A stretch of DNA of 64,000 bases. Origin: Ditibartonella apis. Lineage in GTDB: Bacteria > Pseudomonadota > Alphaproteobacteria > Rhizobiales > Rhizobiaceae. Position 1 is the first letter of the stretch, and each line of letters starts with the position of its first letter. The stretch lies in the NCBI RefSeq assembly GCF_001952075.1, contig NZ_LXYU01000004.1, positions 62,001 through 126,000 on the forward strand, read 5' to 3'. Below are positions 9,576-20,071 of this stretch, one piece after another. Under the pieces are notes generated by a model. The model searched no databases. It saw nothing but the letters and a program-made list of their open reading frames with translations, and was not told where the DNA came from. Position numbers and translations under genes: made by a program.

Positions 9576-11351
9576 ATGACAAGAGAAGCCGGAACGGACG
9601 AAAAATTCAAGTGTTTGAATCAGCAAAATATTATTTTGATTTTGCTGGCTACCGCATTTTGTTTTGTTCTGGCCGTCGCCTATTGTCTCTTGAAATCGGA
9701 GGTTTACGTCGCGACATTGGAATTTTCTGTCCAAAAAACAGACGGAACCTCTTTAGACGACAACACCCGAAATAAAATCACATCCTTATTGCTATCCAGT
9801 TCGGCTACCCGGCCAATGGAAAGTTTGTCGGACATAAAACATAATGGAAAAAATTTCGAACTATTCAGTCGTTCATTTTCTGTAAAAGAATACCGCGATT
9901 ATATCGAGCTAAGCTTTGCTGATAAAAATCCGACTTATGCGCAATCATTTTTACAAAGACATTTTGATGACTTTCGGAATGATTTGTCAAAAGCTTTTCC
10001 GGATAAAACACAAAGTAAAATTGCTGCAATTCGCGAGAAGAGGAACAACCTTCTTCAGTCGGCTTTTGCTGATTTTGATCAATCATTCAAAAGTTCAAAC
10101 CGACAGGAAACCAATTCCGAACTTTACGCTTCGCTTTTAAATGCAATAAATAATCGCATCGGCTTAGATGCATCAATCGAAGTCTTGAATGACTTGAAAA
10201 TACACGACCAATCACCACTTGGGCTTGAATTTATCGCAAATGATCCTGCCGTTTTACGAACGACCGGCGAATTGGACAAATTGAACACAGACATAGCCCA
10301 TATGGAAAACCGTTTGGGTAGCGTTCATCCTCAGATCAAAGCAATGAAGGCCGAACAAAACGAACTGAAGGATGAACTTGAAAATAACATAAATTTGGCG
10401 GTCAAACGGCTTTACACCGAAGCAAAACTTGCAACCAGAATTGAAAACAATTTGCGCGATGAATTGAAGTCGGCAGGCGAAGCGGGTCTTAAACCCGGTC
10501 ATCACATTTTTGAGAGGTTTGAAAAACAGCTGAAGTCGATTTGGAATGATTACGACAAAACAATAGAAGCTTCGGGGCTCATGAACGGGCAGGCTATTGT
10601 GGTTAATAGCCACCCGATCAGAATCGAAAAACAAGCATTTTTTAGCCGTTTCGGGACACCGATATCTGTGTTCACAATTCTGGTCTTTTTGTTTCTGTCG
10701 GTCATCACGCTGTTGGTTAGAAAACGCTTAAAGATCGCTATCCATGATAGAAAAATTGATGAAAAGCCGGTAGTGCAGGAAGGAAATCGGCCGATTCCGG
10801 CCGAACAGGATCCGTCAACTGAATATAACCATTTTGAACCACAAGAATTGGTGGAACGTTTACTCGAGATCAATGCGCAAATTGTTTCTATCGTCGGTAA
10901 TGATGCGGCACAATCATCTGCACGCCTATCAATGGGGTTAAAGAAAAACGCAGCAGCCATTCTGCTTGTCGATGTTTCAACCAATGAAATCGGGAACCTG
11001 ATTGGTCCACACCGTGGTTTTACCGATGTGTTAACGGGTGACGCGGATATTTCGGACGTGATCTACAATGATTATGACACAGGCGTTGATATTCTGCCTC
11101 AGGGCATTGCAAGTCTGCTTCGGGCCAGGGACTTTTCAAGAGATATTCCCGCTATGTTGAAAGGCTTGAAGGAGAAGTATTCTTTCATTCTGATCGCGAT
11201 GTCGAAAGTTCCGGAATTCGGTGTGGAAGAGCTATTCCGGCAGAGCGACTGCCTTGTTATTTCTTCGGATGAAATAAAAGATCAAGAAAACTGGCGCAAT
11301 TTATTTTCCGAATATTCCGTTCTGCCGGTTTTCACGCTTGTCGATAGTTGA
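9576..11351 (+). CDS. ExoP/Wzz-like polysaccharide co-polymerase with degenerate tyrosine-kinase-like domain
   Basis: A 591-residue inner-membrane protein with the layout of chain-length regulators for exopolysaccharide export. A first membrane helix lies at about 18-40, then a long periplasmic, helix-rich region, a second helix at about 360-382, and a cytoplasmic C-terminal domain from about 430. The tail resembles BY-kinases in having a VSIVGND strand, an ILLVDVST strand in the Walker A' place, a GFTDVLTGDADISDVI helix pair and a VDILPQG strand. The position of the P-loop, however, reads GNDAAQSSARLS and has no GxxxxGK[ST], and no tyrosine cluster is seen at the C-terminus. It is therefore probably not an active kinase. 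No glycosyltransferase or flippase gene adjoins it. A weak TGAACGGGA lies upstream of the ATG. Confidence 0.72.
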   Translation: MTREAGTDEKFKCLNQQNIILILLATAFCFVLAVAYCLLKSEVYVATLEFSVQKTDGTSLDDNTRNKITSLLLSSSATRPMESLSDIKHNGKNFELFSRSFSVKEYRDYIELSFADKNPTYAQSFLQRHFDDFRNDLSKAFPDKTQSKIAAIREKRNNLLQSAFADFDQSFKSSNRQETNSELYASLLNAINNRIGLDASIEVLNDLKIHDQSPLGLEFIANDPAVLRTTGELDKLNTDIAHMENRLGSVHPQIKAMKAEQNELKDELENNINLAVKRLYTEAKLATRIENNLRDELKSAGEAGLKPGHHIFERFEKQLKSIWNDYDKTIEASGLMNGQAIVVNSHPIRIEKQAFFSRFGTPISVFTILVFLFLSVITLLVRKRLKIAIHDRKIDEKPVVQEGNRPIPAEQDPSTEYNHFEPQELVERLLEINAQIVSIVGNDAAQSSARLSMGLKKNAAAILLVDVSTNEIGNLIGPHRGFTDVLTGDADISDVIYNDYDTGVDILPQGIASLLRARDFSRDIPAMLKGLKEKYSFILIAMSKVPEFGVEELFRQSDCLVISSDEIKDQENWRNLFSEYSVLPVFTLVDS

Positions 11352-11475
11352 TAAAGACGGAAGACGCGACGGCTTGTCGCGGTCAACACCCTTGTTTTCT
11401 TGGAAACATTGCTGCACCAATAGAAAAAAGAACCGGAAAATACCGGCGCATATTGTAAAGTGAAAGCGTCTCGTT

Positions 11476-12579
11476 ATGACAATGACTGCAATTGATGAAA
11501 CCGTGCCTAATGCCAGACAGGCGCGCAATCGCAAGATGATACAGATTTGGCTATATGCTGTTCTCATTCTGTGTTTGGCGATTGTCATTGTCGGAGGTGC
11601 CACACGTTTAACCGGCTCGGGTCTGTCAATTACTGAATGGAAACCCGTGCATGGTGTCATTCCGCCAATCGGAGAAGCCGAATGGCAGGATGAATTCGAA
11701 AAATACCAACAGATTGCCCAATATAAAGTGGTCAATCAGGGAATGACCCTTTCTCAATTCAAAGGAATATTCTGGTGGGAATGGGCGCATCGTCTATTGG
11801 CGCGTCTCGTCGGTGTCATCGCATTATTCGGTCTTATCTGGTTCTGGGCAACAAAGCGGATAGAAAAAACATTCCTTCCCCAGCTTATTGCCGTCCCCGT
11901 CATTATTGCTATTCAGGGGGCGATCGGTTGGTGGATGGTTGCCTCTGGTCTGGGAGCCAGTGATTTGACAAGTGTGAGCCAGTATCGCTTGGCAATTCAC
12001 CTTGTTACTGCATGTATCGTTGTGATTTTTGTTACCTATGTTTCAAGAGGACTTGCCGATTATAGCGACAAACCTGCCAATCGAAGCATCCAGAAGTTTG
12101 CCGGTTGGCTTGTTGTGATGGTGTTGGTGCAGATTTATCTTGGTGCTCTCGTTGCAGGTTTACATGCTGGCAAAGTTTATAACACTTGGCCGCTGATGGA
12201 TGGACAACTGGTTCCGGAAGGTTTGCTTGCCGATCAGCCCACATGGCGTAACTTTTTCGAAAACCGTCTCACTGTGCAATTTGTTCACCGTTGTTTTGCC
12301 TATCTTTTATTGCTGGCAGCACTTGTCCACGCTCTCAAAGTTGAAAAGCTCGCTTCCGGAACAACTCATGCAAGGCGTGCAATGCTTTTACTCTTGGCAA
12401 TTGTAGTACAGGCAATCTTCGGCATTATCACACTATTGCTTGAAGCACCGATAAGCTGGGGATTGATACATCAGGGTGTAGCGCTTTTGGTGTTGGTTTT
12501 CGCAGTTGCACATTGGCGTGCTACAAAAGGTGCCTATCCTGTTGAAAAAGCATCAAAAAAGCTTTTAGACGAGAATTGA
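11476..12579 (+). CDS. ctaA: Heme A synthase (COX15/CtaA)
   Basis: Membrane enzyme oxidising the heme O C8 methyl group to a formyl, giving heme A for aa3-type cytochrome oxidase. The 367 residues and about eight membrane helices fit the alphaproteobacterial type. The signature [18 protein letters not shown] is at residues 36-53. [14 protein letters not shown] near residue 100 carries a heme-binding His, and further histidines lie in [16 protein letters not shown] and GLIHQGVA. It stands alone, 124 bp after the ExoP-like gene and convergent with argC. The other heme A and cytochrome oxidase genes are outside the window. Confidence 0.96.
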   Translation: MTMTAIDETVPNARQARNRKMIQIWLYAVLILCLAIVIVGGATRLTGSGLSITEWKPVHGVIPPIGEAEWQDEFEKYQQIAQYKVVNQGMTLSQFKGIFWWEWAHRLLARLVGVIALFGLIWFWATKRIEKTFLPQLIAVPVIIAIQGAIGWWMVASGLGASDLTSVSQYRLAIHLVTACIVVIFVTYVSRGLADYSDKPANRSIQKFAGWLVVMVLVQIYLGALVAGLHAGKVYNTWPLMDGQLVPEGLLADQPTWRNFFENRLTVQFVHRCFAYLLLLAALVHALKVEKLASGTTHARRAMLLLLAIVVQAIFGIITLLLEAPISWGLIHQGVALLVLVFAVAHWRATKGAYPVEKASKKLLDEN

Positions 12580-12667
12580 TAACCGGTCGGTATAACCGAC
12601 CTGTCACGTTGAAAACCGAACCGGCCAGTAATCTAACCGGTCTTTCGTCAGGTTATTACCAGCTTTT

Positions 12668-13612
12668 TCAATCTTTACGGTTCTTGCCGATCATCAGGTC
12701 AAGATTTTGAACGGCCGCTCCAGAGGCACCTTTACCCAAATTATCGAGTACGGCACAGATATTGAAGAGACCATTTTTTTCGTCACCAAACACGAATATC
12801 TTCAATTCGTCTGTATTGGCGAGCAATTCGGCATCTAACCTTGCCAAACGGCTATTTTCTTCTTCACTTGCAACTTTCACGAATTTGCTTTCGTGATAAT
12901 GAGCGTTAAAAATAGAGCGCAGATCAGTAAGCGAAACAGTTTTCTCGAGCAATTTATTGTGCAACGGAATGTTCACGATCATGCCTTGGGGAAATCGCCC
13001 GACGCTTGGTACGAAGATTGGCGATTGTGCCAGTTTCCCATGGACGCGAATTTCGGGCACATGTTTGTGCCTAAGGTTCAGACCATAGATGAAATAGTTT
13101 GCAGTAATACGGTCTTCACGAGATTGATCTTCCATTTGTCCAATCATTTTTTTGCCGCCACCGGTGTAGCCCGACACTGCATTGATCGAAACAGGAAAGT
13201 CTTCCGCCATGATACCCGCTTCACGTAACGGCCTGATAATGCTTAAAGCTCCTGTCGGATAACAACCGGGATTAGCAACGAATTGCGCGGCTTCTATCCT
13301 CTCCGACTGACCTTTCGTCAATTCGGCAAATCCATAGACCCATTGAGGAGAAATGCGGTGAGCAGTCGAACTGTCAATAATTCGCAGTTTTTTATTGTTG
13401 GCGATGCTTTTTACCGTCTCGATTGCAGCATCATCCGGCAAACATAAAATTGCAATATCGGCAGCATTCAGCCGCTCAAGACGGGCGGTCTCATTGTGGC
13501 GGTCTTCCGCGGAAATCGAAAGAACTTCAAGATCGTTTCGTGATGCCAGACGTTTTCTGATCTGTAAACCGGTTGTGCCGTGTTCTCCATCAATAAAGAC
13601 TTTTGTCCGCAT
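12668..13612 (-). CDS. argC: N-acetyl-gamma-glutamyl-phosphate reductase
   Basis: NADP-dependent reductase of arginine synthesis, reducing N-acetylglutamyl phosphate to the semialdehyde. The N-terminal nucleotide-binding segment reads VFIDGEHGTTGLQIRKRL and the catalytic Cys is residue 117 in NPGCYPTG. SGYTGGGKKMI and LRHKHVPEI carry the substrate-binding and catalytic His regions. At 314 residues it belongs to the shorter type 2 subgroup found in alphaproteobacteria. It is monocistronic here and divergent from glyA across a 360-bp gap. Confidence 0.96.
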   Translation of the reverse strand: MRTKVFIDGEHGTTGLQIRKRLASRNDLEVLSISAEDRHNETARLERLNAADIAILCLPDDAAIETVKSIANNKKLRIIDSSTAHRISPQWVYGFAELTKGQSERIEAAQFVANPGCYPTGALSIIRPLREAGIMAEDFPVSINAVSGYTGGGKKMIGQMEDQSREDRITANYFIYGLNLRHKHVPEIRVHGKLAQSPIFVPSVGRFPQGMIVNIPLHNKLLEKTVSLTDLRSIFNAHYHESKFVKVASEEENSRLARLDAELLANTDELKIFVFGDEKNGLFNICAVLDNLGKGASGAAVQNLDLMIGKNRKD

Positions 13613-13972
13613 TATCTTATGCCTATCGTTGGAATGTAGATTTTATCAAAAAATTGAATGCTTTTCGTTGTGAAAAAGCCAGAGAAAGAGAAGCCATGTA
13701 ATCCGAAAAGGAAAGCGTTATTCTGCATGACCGCACAAAAAAATAAAGTTTTTTTTATGATGTCACAAAACTTAATAAAACAACGCAGGAGGAAGAGTTA
13801 CAGGTTTTTCAGGCTTAGTCCGTTTCATTGGTAAATTTAAATTGGTTAAAACCGACTTTTTTCTGAAGATTTTTTCTGAGTTGTTGGCTATTCTATTGAA
13901 AGCGTTTAACATATCGCAACGCTGTGATAATCAATGAGCGGCTATTTTTTCTTTGATAGGACCTTTTTTCCC
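13613..13972. other. Divergent intergenic region argC/glyA
   Basis: About 360 bp of AT-rich sequence between the two divergent starts must carry both promoters. I see no ORF, riboswitch or strong inverted repeat. The last 39 bp are in frame with glyA from an ATG at 13934, but that ATG lacks a ribosome-binding site. Confidence 0.5.
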
Positions 13973-15280
13973 ATGAGTGACCAACTGGATGCGACGCAAA
14001 AGCGTTTTTTTAATGACGATCTTGAAACAACTGATTCTGAAGTTTTTGATGCTATTCGCGGCGAGCTTTCCCGACAGCGTAATGAAATCGAATTGATTGC
14101 ATCGGAAAATATCGTATCACGTGCTGTGCTTGAAGCACAAGGATCGGTTCTTACCAATAAATATGCCGAAGGTTATCCGGGAAAACGCTATTATGGCGGT
14201 TGCCAATATGTTGATGTTGTTGAAAATTTGGCGATCGAGCGTGCAAAGAAGTTGTTCGGTGCTGCATTTGCGAATGTGCAGCCGAATTCGGGCAGCCAAA
14301 TGAATCAGGCAGTATTTTTCGCGCTGTTGAAACCCGGTGATACTTTCATGGGGCTCGATCTCAATTCCGGCGGGCATTTAACCCATGGCTCACCTGTCAA
14401 TATGTCCGGCAAGTGGTTTCATGTCGTTTCTTATGGTGTGAGAAGGGATGACCAGCGAATAGATATGGATGAAGTCGCCCGTATCGCCCGCGAAAATAAA
14501 CCCAAGCTTATACTTGCCGGCGGTACTGCCTATTCCCGTTTTTGGGATTGGAAACGGTTTCGCGAGATTGCCGATGAAGTTGGTGCTTATCTGATGGTTG
14601 ATATGGCCCACATCGCAGGTCTTGTGGCCGGAGGTGTTCATCCCTCGCCAGTTCCTTACGCGCATGTTGTCACTTCGACGACCCATAAATCATTGCGCGG
14701 CCCACGCGGTGGCATGATTCTGACGAATGACGAAGAGATCGCAAAGAAGATTAATTCGGCTGTCTTCCCCGGTATACAGGGCGGACCGCTTATGCACGTT
14801 ATTGCCGCGAAAGCTGTCGCATTCGGCGAAGCTTTGCGCCCGTCTTTCAAGACTTACGCAAAAAATGTTGTTGCCAATGCGAAAACATTGTCGGCCCGTT
14901 TGATAAAGAATGGCCTTGATATTGTTTCCGGTGGCACCGATAATCATTTAATGCTGGTTGATTTGCGCCCTAAAAATGCGACAGGGAAACGCGCTGAAAG
15001 TGCTTTGAGCAGGGCTCATATCACATGTAATAAAAATGGCATTCCGTTTGATCCGGAAAAACCGTTTGTTACATCGGGTGTAAGACTTGGTACACCGGCA
15101 GGAACAACACGCGGTTTTGGCGAAAAGGAATTTGATGAAATCGGTGAATTGATTTCGGAAGTTCTTGATGGTTTGAAGGCCGCAAATTCGGATGAGGGAA
15201 ATGCTGCAGTAGAGGCACATGTACGTGAAAAGGTTCAAGCATTGACTGAACGTTTCCCGCTATATCCTTATCTTGGCTGA
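13973..15280 (+). CDS. glyA: Serine hydroxymethyltransferase
   Basis: PLP enzyme interconverting serine and glycine and loading tetrahydrofolate with a one-carbon unit. From the ATG at 13973 ([12 protein letters not shown]) the protein has 435 residues, the normal length. The in-frame ATG at 13934 would add 13 unconserved residues. Visible landmarks are [41 protein letters not shown] and the PLP-lysine motif [30 protein letters not shown] lies near the end. It opens a co-directional series with nrdR (20 bp downstream) and the riboflavin genes, an order widespread in alphaproteobacteria. Confidence 0.98.
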   Translation: MSDQLDATQKRFFNDDLETTDSEVFDAIRGELSRQRNEIELIASENIVSRAVLEAQGSVLTNKYAEGYPGKRYYGGCQYVDVVENLAIERAKKLFGAAFANVQPNSGSQMNQAVFFALLKPGDTFMGLDLNSGGHLTHGSPVNMSGKWFHVVSYGVRRDDQRIDMDEVARIARENKPKLILAGGTAYSRFWDWKRFREIADEVGAYLMVDMAHIAGLVAGGVHPSPVPYAHVVTSTTHKSLRGPRGGMILTNDEEIAKKINSAVFPGIQGGPLMHVIAAKAVAFGEALRPSFKTYAKNVVANAKTLSARLIKNGLDIVSGGTDNHLMLVDLRPKNATGKRAESALSRAHITCNKNGIPFDPEKPFVTSGVRLGTPAGTTRGFGEKEFDEIGELISEVLDGLKAANSDEGNAAVEAHVREKVQALTERFPLYPYLG

Positions 15281-15300
15281 TTATTTGAACGGAGTAAAAA

Positions 15301-15783
15301 ATGCGGTGTCCTTACTGTCAATCTGAAGATACTCAGGTAAAGGACTCGCGTCCGGCCGAAGATGGTTCGGTTATCCGTCGCCGCCGCATATGTCCCGTAT
15401 GCGGCGGGCGGTTTACTACTTTTGAACGTGTCCAGTTGCGGGAGTTGATGGTTACGAAGAAAAGCGGACGCCATGTCCCCTTTGACCGTGACAAACTGAT
15501 GCGCTCGGTTGAAGTGGCGTTGCGCAAAAGAAATGTCGACCCTGAACGGGTCGAACGGGCAATATCCGGTATTGTCCGGCAGCTTGAGAGTTCGGGCGAG
15601 CCCGAGATACCATCCGAAGAGATAGGGCGCCTCGTCATGGAAGCATTGAAAGGCATTGATGACATCGCCTATATCCGTTTTGCGTCCGTCTATCGCAATT
15701 TTCGTAATGCCAGTGATTTTCACGATGTAATTGACGAGCTGTCAGATCGTAATGGCGAAAAAGAAAACACCAATAATGGCTGA
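15301..15783 (+). CDS. nrdR: Transcriptional repressor NrdR
   Basis: Zinc-ribbon and ATP-cone regulator that senses dATP/ATP and represses ribonucleotide reductase genes through paired NrdR boxes. Cysteines 3, 6, 31 and 34 form the zinc finger (MRCPYC and [16 protein letters not shown]). The ATP-cone covers about residues 49-139 ([16 protein letters not shown] onward). The 160 residues are typical. A matching pair of candidate sites stands upstream of nrdJ at 3.0 kb in this window. An AACGGAG-type site precedes the ATG. The gene overlaps ribD by 8 bp. Confidence 0.98.
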   Translation: MRCPYCQSEDTQVKDSRPAEDGSVIRRRRICPVCGGRFTTFERVQLRELMVTKKSGRHVPFDRDKLMRSVEVALRKRNVDPERVERAISGIVRQLESSGEPEIPSEEIGRLVMEALKGIDDIAYIRFASVYRNFRNASDFHDVIDELSDRNGEKENTNNG

Positions 15784-16888
15784 CGACAATACCGACCGTC
15801 GCTTTATGGCCGCGGCCATCCGTCTGGCTCATCGGCATATTGGTGAAACTGCCGAAAATCCTTCCGTTGGTGCACTTATCGTAAGCTGTGACGGCAAAAC
15901 GATCATAGGTCACGGAGTGACAGCAATTGGCGGCCGGCCACATGCAGAAACGCAAGCGTTACAAATGGCGGGTGAGAATGCACGTGGCAGCACAGTCTAT
16001 GTGACACTTGAGCCCTGTTCGCATTATGGGAAAACTCCGCCATGTGCAAATGCACTGATAAAAGCTGGCGTCAAACGCGTTGTCATTTCACTTTGTGATC
16101 CTGATAAAAGAGTTTCCGGACGCGGCATCAAAATGTTGGAGGATGCCGGCATTATTGTCGAAACAGGGCTGTTGGCGGACTATGCTTTTGAGGGATTAAG
16201 CGCTTATTTGGCAAACAGGAAACTTTCCCGCCCTGAAGTAACACTAAAAATGGCAATCTCTGCAGATGGTGGTATCGGGCTTTTAGGCAAACGGAAGGTT
16301 TCGATCAGCAATGGAATATCGCATTCTGTCAGTCATATGATGCGTGCGGAAAACGATGCTATTATGGTTGGAAGCAACACAGTTATAACGGATGATCCGG
16401 AACTTGATTGCCGATTGCCGGGATTGGAAAAACGTTCGCCGGTACGCGTGGTTGTTGATCGGAGGCTTGCAATCGACGGCAACTGTCGAGTGGTTGAAAC
16501 AGCAAGGTTTTTGCCAACTTGGGTGATTGTCGGCAAAAAGGCTGATCAAACAAAAATAGCAGCGTTCGAGAAAAAAGGCGTAAATATCTTTGTGCTAGAT
16601 GACAGCAACGGCTTGATAGCGCCGAAAGATATTCTTGCGGTCTTGTTTGATAATCATATTTCAAGCATTCTGCTTGAGGGGGGCACTCGACTTGCGTGTA
16701 CCTTTCTGGATAAGCAGTACGTTGACAAAATCGTCCTTTTCCGTTCAACAATTGAATTGGGCAAGAATAGAATTCCCGCACCGGATTTTGAAAAATATCT
16801 CGGTCATTTTGACAAGGTCAACAAGGCCAGATTTGGCGAAGACATATATAACGAATGGAGATACCATCCTCAATGTTTACTGGAATAG
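15776..16888 (+). CDS. ribD: Bifunctional riboflavin biosynthesis deaminase/reductase
   Basis: Catalyses two riboflavin steps: deamination of the pyrimidine intermediate, then NADPH reduction of its ribosyl side chain. The N-terminal deaminase carries the zinc motifs RPHAETQAL and [11 protein letters not shown]. The C-terminal reductase starts near residue 150 ([17 protein letters not shown]) and includes [13 protein letters not shown]. The start at 15776 ([15 protein letters not shown]) fits the family; in-frame starts at 15752 and 15731 would only add residues inside nrdR, and none has a strong ribosome site. It overlaps nrdR by 8 bp and ribE by 16 bp, so coupled translation is likely. Confidence 0.96.
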   Translation: MADDNTDRRFMAAAIRLAHRHIGETAENPSVGALIVSCDGKTIIGHGVTAIGGRPHAETQALQMAGENARGSTVYVTLEPCSHYGKTPPCANALIKAGVKRVVISLCDPDKRVSGRGIKMLEDAGIIVETGLLADYAFEGLSAYLANRKLSRPEVTLKMAISADGGIGLLGKRKVSISNGISHSVSHMMRAENDAIMVGSNTVITDDPELDCRLPGLEKRSPVRVVVDRRLAIDGNCRVVETARFLPTWVIVGKKADQTKIAAFEKKGVNIFVLDDSNGLIAPKDILAVLFDNHISSILLEGGTRLACTFLDKQYVDKIVLFRSTIELGKNRIPAPDFEKYLGHFDKVNKARFGEDIYNEWRYHPQCLLE

Positions 16889-17481
16889 TGACAGATATAG
16901 GAAAAATAGCCGGGATTGAACCTCTTAACGAAGGTTTACGACTAAAGATCGCGAACCATTACGATATAAACTCGATTGATATCGGAGCTTCTATCGCATG
17001 TTCCGGCATATGTCTGACTGTCGTAGAAAAATCCGACGACGCAAAAAATATGCAGTGGTTTGCAGTCGAAGCCTGGGAAGAGGCATTAAGGCTCACCAAT
17101 ATTTCAAGCTGGAAAGTTGGACGGCATATCAATCTCGAACGGTCTTTGAAACTTGGCGACGAAATGGGTGGCCATCTTGTTTCCGGTCATGTTGACGGTT
17201 TGGCGGAAATAACCGACATAACCGATGAGGGGGACGCCAGACGTTTCAAACTCGAGACGCCTCGGGAATTATCTCCTTTTATAGCGCGTAAAGGGTCGGT
17301 TGCACTGGATGGGACGTCGTTGACGGTCAATGCTGTCAAAGACAACATCTTTGATGTTCTGATTATTCGTCATACGCTCAACGTAACAACTTGGGGAGAA
17401 CGTAAGAGGGGTGATCGTGTCAACCTCGAAATCGATCAGCTTGCGCGTTATGCGGCGCGTCTTTCCGAATTCAACAGGTAA
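16873..17481 (+). CDS. ribE: Riboflavin synthase, alpha subunit
   Basis: Converts two 6,7-dimethyl-8-ribityllumazine molecules into riboflavin and the pyrimidine precursor. The start at 16873 gives the family's diagnostic N-terminus [10 protein letters not shown]; an in-frame ATG six codons earlier is not conserved. Two homologous lumazine-binding halves are visible, the first with IACSGICLTVVE near residue 45 and the second with VALDGTSLTVNAV near residue 145. MGGHLVSGHVDG lies between them. The 202 residues are normal. It overlaps the end of ribD; ribH follows after 196 bp. Confidence 0.97.
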   Translation: MFTGIVTDIGKIAGIEPLNEGLRLKIANHYDINSIDIGASIACSGICLTVVEKSDDAKNMQWFAVEAWEEALRLTNISSWKVGRHINLERSLKLGDEMGGHLVSGHVDGLAEITDITDEGDARRFKLETPRELSPFIARKGSVALDGTSLTVNAVKDNIFDVLIIRHTLNVTTWGERKRGDRVNLEIDQLARYAARLSEFNR

Positions 17482-17677
17482 GCTGAAAATAAATATTTTT
17501 TCACTGCGGCATCTTAAGTCTTCAAATAACGTTCCAATGAAATCATTTTAGGAAAAGCAGCTTTCGCATTTTTGAAAACTGTTCTAAAGGGAATGATATT
17601 GGCTCAACCATTATTTTTATAATGGGCTTTGAGGGACATAGAGTGTCAACCCTATTATTGAGTTATAGGATCAGATT

Positions 17678-18133
17678 ATGACAAAGAAAAATGTGAAGAA
17701 GGCTCGTTTACTCATTGTAGAAGCCCGTTTTTATGATGAAATTTCCAACGCCTTGTTGAAAGGTGCAACAGAAACACTGAAAGCGGCAAATGCAGATTTT
17801 GATGTTGTAACTGTTCCGGGCGCATTGGAAATTCCGGCTGCTATTGCTTTTGCCGAAAAAAGTGAAAGAAAATATGACGGCTATGTCGCATTGGGATGCG
17901 TCATCAGGGGCGAAACATATCATTTCGAGATTGTGTCCAACGAATCATGCCGTGGTATTGCTGATCTGAGCGTGCGCAAACGGCTGGCTATCGGCAATGG
18001 TATTATAACCGTTGAAAACGAGAAACAGGCTTGGGCTCGCGCGTTGCCGGATAAAAAGAATAAAGGTGGTTTTGCTGCCGAGGCAGCGCTACATATGATA
18101 GCGCTTAAAGCCAAGTTCGGAGCAAATCGTTGA
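17678..18133 (+). CDS. ribH: 6,7-dimethyl-8-ribityllumazine synthase
   Basis: Condenses the RibD product with dihydroxybutanone phosphate to form lumazine, the substrate of RibE. The 151 residues show the family blocks [50 protein letters not shown] and a C-terminal [10 protein letters not shown]. The 196 bp upstream contain no recognisable FMN riboswitch, so it may have its own promoter. Its TGA overlaps the TTG start of nusB. Confidence 0.97.
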   Translation: MTKKNVKKARLLIVEARFYDEISNALLKGATETLKAANADFDVVTVPGALEIPAAIAFAEKSERKYDGYVALGCVIRGETYHFEIVSNESCRGIADLSVRKRLAIGNGIITVENEKQAWARALPDKKNKGGFAAEAALHMIALKAKFGANR

Positions 18134-18606
18134 GTAATACTTCTGCCAATAATCATAATGGGTCGCGCCGTGCCAATAAACGTGGCGCGGCACGTTTGGC
18201 TGCTGTTCAGGCGCTTTATCAGATGGACGTTGCCGGCACCGGAATTTTGGAAATAACATCGGAATACGAGACTTATCGATTAGGACAGGAAGTCGATGGC
18301 GAGCAATATCTTGAAGCCGATCCACAATGGTTCCGCGCAATTATAGCAGGTGTATTGGATGAACAACGGCTACTTGATCCGATGATCCGCCAGCTTTTGC
18401 CCGAGGATTGGCCACTGTCACGTATTGACTCGACTTTGCGTGCTATATTGCGGGCGGGCGCTTGGGAAATAAAAAATCGTAAAGATGTACCGATCGCAGT
18501 TGCAATAAGCGAGTATGTGGATATTGCCAAAGCATTTTTCGACGGTGAAGAGCCGAGAATGGTTAATGCTGTTCTTGATAAAATGGCAAAAGAATTGCGC
18601 AACTAA
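18130..18606 (+). CDS. nusB: Transcription antitermination protein NusB
   Basis: RNA-binding factor that with NusE (S10) binds boxA in rRNA leader transcripts and prevents premature termination. The 158 residues include [21 protein letters not shown] near the start, [24 protein letters not shown] in the middle and [29 protein letters not shown] at the end, all typical. TTG at 18130 shares bases with the ribH stop, and the short basic N-terminal tail is usual for alphaproteobacteria. A strong hairpin terminator follows 38 bp later and closes the operon. Confidence 0.97.
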   Translation: MSNTSANNHNGSRRANKRGAARLAAVQALYQMDVAGTGILEITSEYETYRLGQEVDGEQYLEADPQWFRAIIAGVLDEQRLLDPMIRQLLPEDWPLSRIDSTLRAILRAGAWEIKNRKDVPIAVAISEYVDIAKAFFDGEEPRMVNAVLDKMAKELRN

Positions 18607-18644
18607 TAAAGTTGCAAAAGCTGAAATTGCATTCGATATTTTAA

Positions 18645-18678
18645 AAAAGCTCTATCGAAAGATAGAGCTTTTATTTTT
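18645..18678. terminator. Strong bidirectional terminator between nusB and bamE
   Basis: A perfect 12-bp stem AAAAGCTCTATC / GATAGAGCTTTT with a GAAA tetraloop is flanked by T-rich tracts on both strands. It serves nusB on the + strand and could also stop bamE transcripts on the - strand. A second hairpin, CGGGTAGG (18745-18752) with CCTGCCCG (18761-18768), overlaps the bamE stop codon. Confidence 0.9.
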
Positions 18679-18757
18679 ATCTGATGTTTTTCGGTCTTCA
18701 GTAATTGTAACGAAAGCCTTATTTTCTTGTCAAAAACAGCTTTCCGGGTAGGAAATT

Positions 18758-19270
18758 TTACCTGCCCGTTTGAGGCAATTGCGGCACGCCTTTCGAGCCT
18801 TTGATGAGCTGTGACAGGAATGATTGGTCGTGACCACCCGTTGGTGTAGTCTGCGAAATGCTGTCGAAGACCTTTCCATCCTGCAAGCCGTAATTTGCAA
18901 TTCGTTCAACCTGTCCGTTCTTGTTGAAATAGATAGCAAGTATCTTACGATCAACAATTTTAGGCTTCATGAATTGCGCACCGCGATAACGCGTTTGCGA
19001 AATATAATAAAAAACCTCGTTGTCATACATCGCGGTCATAGATGGCGAACCAAGAGCAAGTAACACCTGATCGCGACTTGAGCCAACTGGCACGGAAGCA
19101 AGTGCCGACTCGTCGAGTACATAGCCTTCGTTATAGGTTTGGCTTGTCTTGAGTAAATCATGAGACTTACAGCCACTCATTGTAAATGCAGTTGCAGCCA
19201 TTAAACCGATAAGTAACCCATGCTTAGCTCGGGTTTTAATGCGGATCGTGTGAAACAATGACATCTCCAT
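18758..19270 (-). CDS. bamE: Outer membrane protein assembly factor BamE (SmpA/OmlA lipoprotein)
   Basis: Lipoprotein of the Bam complex, which inserts beta-barrel proteins into the outer membrane. The signal peptide (KHGLLIGLMAATAFTMSGC) ends in a lipobox with the lipidated Cys at residue 34. The SmpA/OmlA core follows with YVLDESALASVPVGSSRDQVLLALGSP, then VFYYISQT and VDRKILAIYFNKNG. The C-terminal glycine/glutamine-rich extension (TPTGGHDQSFLSQLIKGSKGVPQLPQ) is usual in Rhizobiales. It is divergent from the DUF177 gene. The start may be at either of two ATGs two codons apart. Confidence 0.93.
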   Translation of the reverse strand: MEMSLFHTIRIKTRAKHGLLIGLMAATAFTMSGCKSHDLLKTSQTYNEGYVLDESALASVPVGSSRDQVLLALGSPSMTAMYDNEVFYYISQTRYRGAQFMKPKIVDRKILAIYFNKNGQVERIANYGLQDGKVFDSISQTTPTGGHDQSFLSQLIKGSKGVPQLPQTGR

Positions 19271-19495
19271 CTAACGCATGGCAGGGAATTATTATTTTTC
19301 AATCTTTTTGCCTAAACCACCTTAAAGCCGTTTGCAATAGATTGCATCGTTGCCAAGTTGCAATTATTAACAATGACTATGTTAAAATGTCGGAGCTTTT
19401 GATGCGTTTCAAGTGCGGAACTTGGTGCCAAAAGTGGTAAATTGCACGGACAACCGACCCGACAAAGGCAGTCGAATTACAATACGAGGCGCATT

Positions 19496-20071
19496 ATGCA
19501 CAATAATGACCACACAAGCGACAATGAACAACATATAATGAAGTTTGCAATCCATTATCCGGTTAATGTCCGTTCACTTCCGGTAAAGGGCGTGCGAATA
19601 AAAATCGAAGCTGATGAAAAAGAACGGCTAAAGCTGAAAGAAAATCATGGTCTTTTAGGTGTAGATTCTTTTCGTGCCGATGTTCACATCAGTCCATGGA
19701 AAAAACGTGGTGTGCGCGTCAAAGGCAAATTCGAGGCGGAAGTCGTGCAAGCCTGTGTCGTAACGCTTGAACCACTTCACAAGCATGTCGAGGAAGAAGT
19801 TGAGTCTGTATTTGTTCCCGAAGGATCAAAGCTTGTAAAATATGAAGAGCTTGAAAATACCGGAGAAGTTTTTGTCGATGCCGAAGGACCGGATACACCG
19901 GAAGTATTTCATGGCGACACAATAGATGTAGGTGCATTTCTTGAGGAGTTTTTCGAACTTTCATTAGACCCCTATCCACGAAAAGAAGGGGTTCATGGCG
20001 ATTACATTGAAGATATGGAAAAAGAAGAGGAGCAGTCATCGCCATTTGCCGTTTTGAAACAATTGAAATGA
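19496..20071 (+). CDS. DUF177 / YceD family protein
   Basis: YceD-family protein. In other bacteria the family precedes rpmF and plsX and has been linked to 23S rRNA accumulation. The domain covers most of the 191 residues and includes VVQACVVTLEPLHKHVEEEV near the middle and GDTIDVGAFLEEFFELSLDPYPRKEG near the end, both family signatures. The ATG at 19496 has GAGG six bases upstream and is preferred to an in-frame TTG at 19442. It lies 136 bp before plsX. As in other Rhizobiales, rpmF is not between the two genes. Confidence 0.88.
   Translation: MHNNDHTSDNEQHIMKFAIHYPVNVRSLPVKGVRIKIEADEKERLKLKENHGLLGVDSFRADVHISPWKKRGVRVKGKFEAEVVQACVVTLEPLHKHVEEEVESVFVPEGSKLVKYEELENTGEVFVDAEGPDTPEVFHGDTIDVGAFLEEFFELSLDPYPRKEGVHGDYIEDMEKEEEQSSPFAVLKQLK

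Noticed and set aside
12585-12601. GGTCGGT/ACCGACC hairpin after ctaA as a terminator
   Set aside because: No T-run follows on either strand.
17482-17677. Possible FMN riboswitch before ribH
   Set aside because: The conserved FMN-aptamer sequence blocks are not present.
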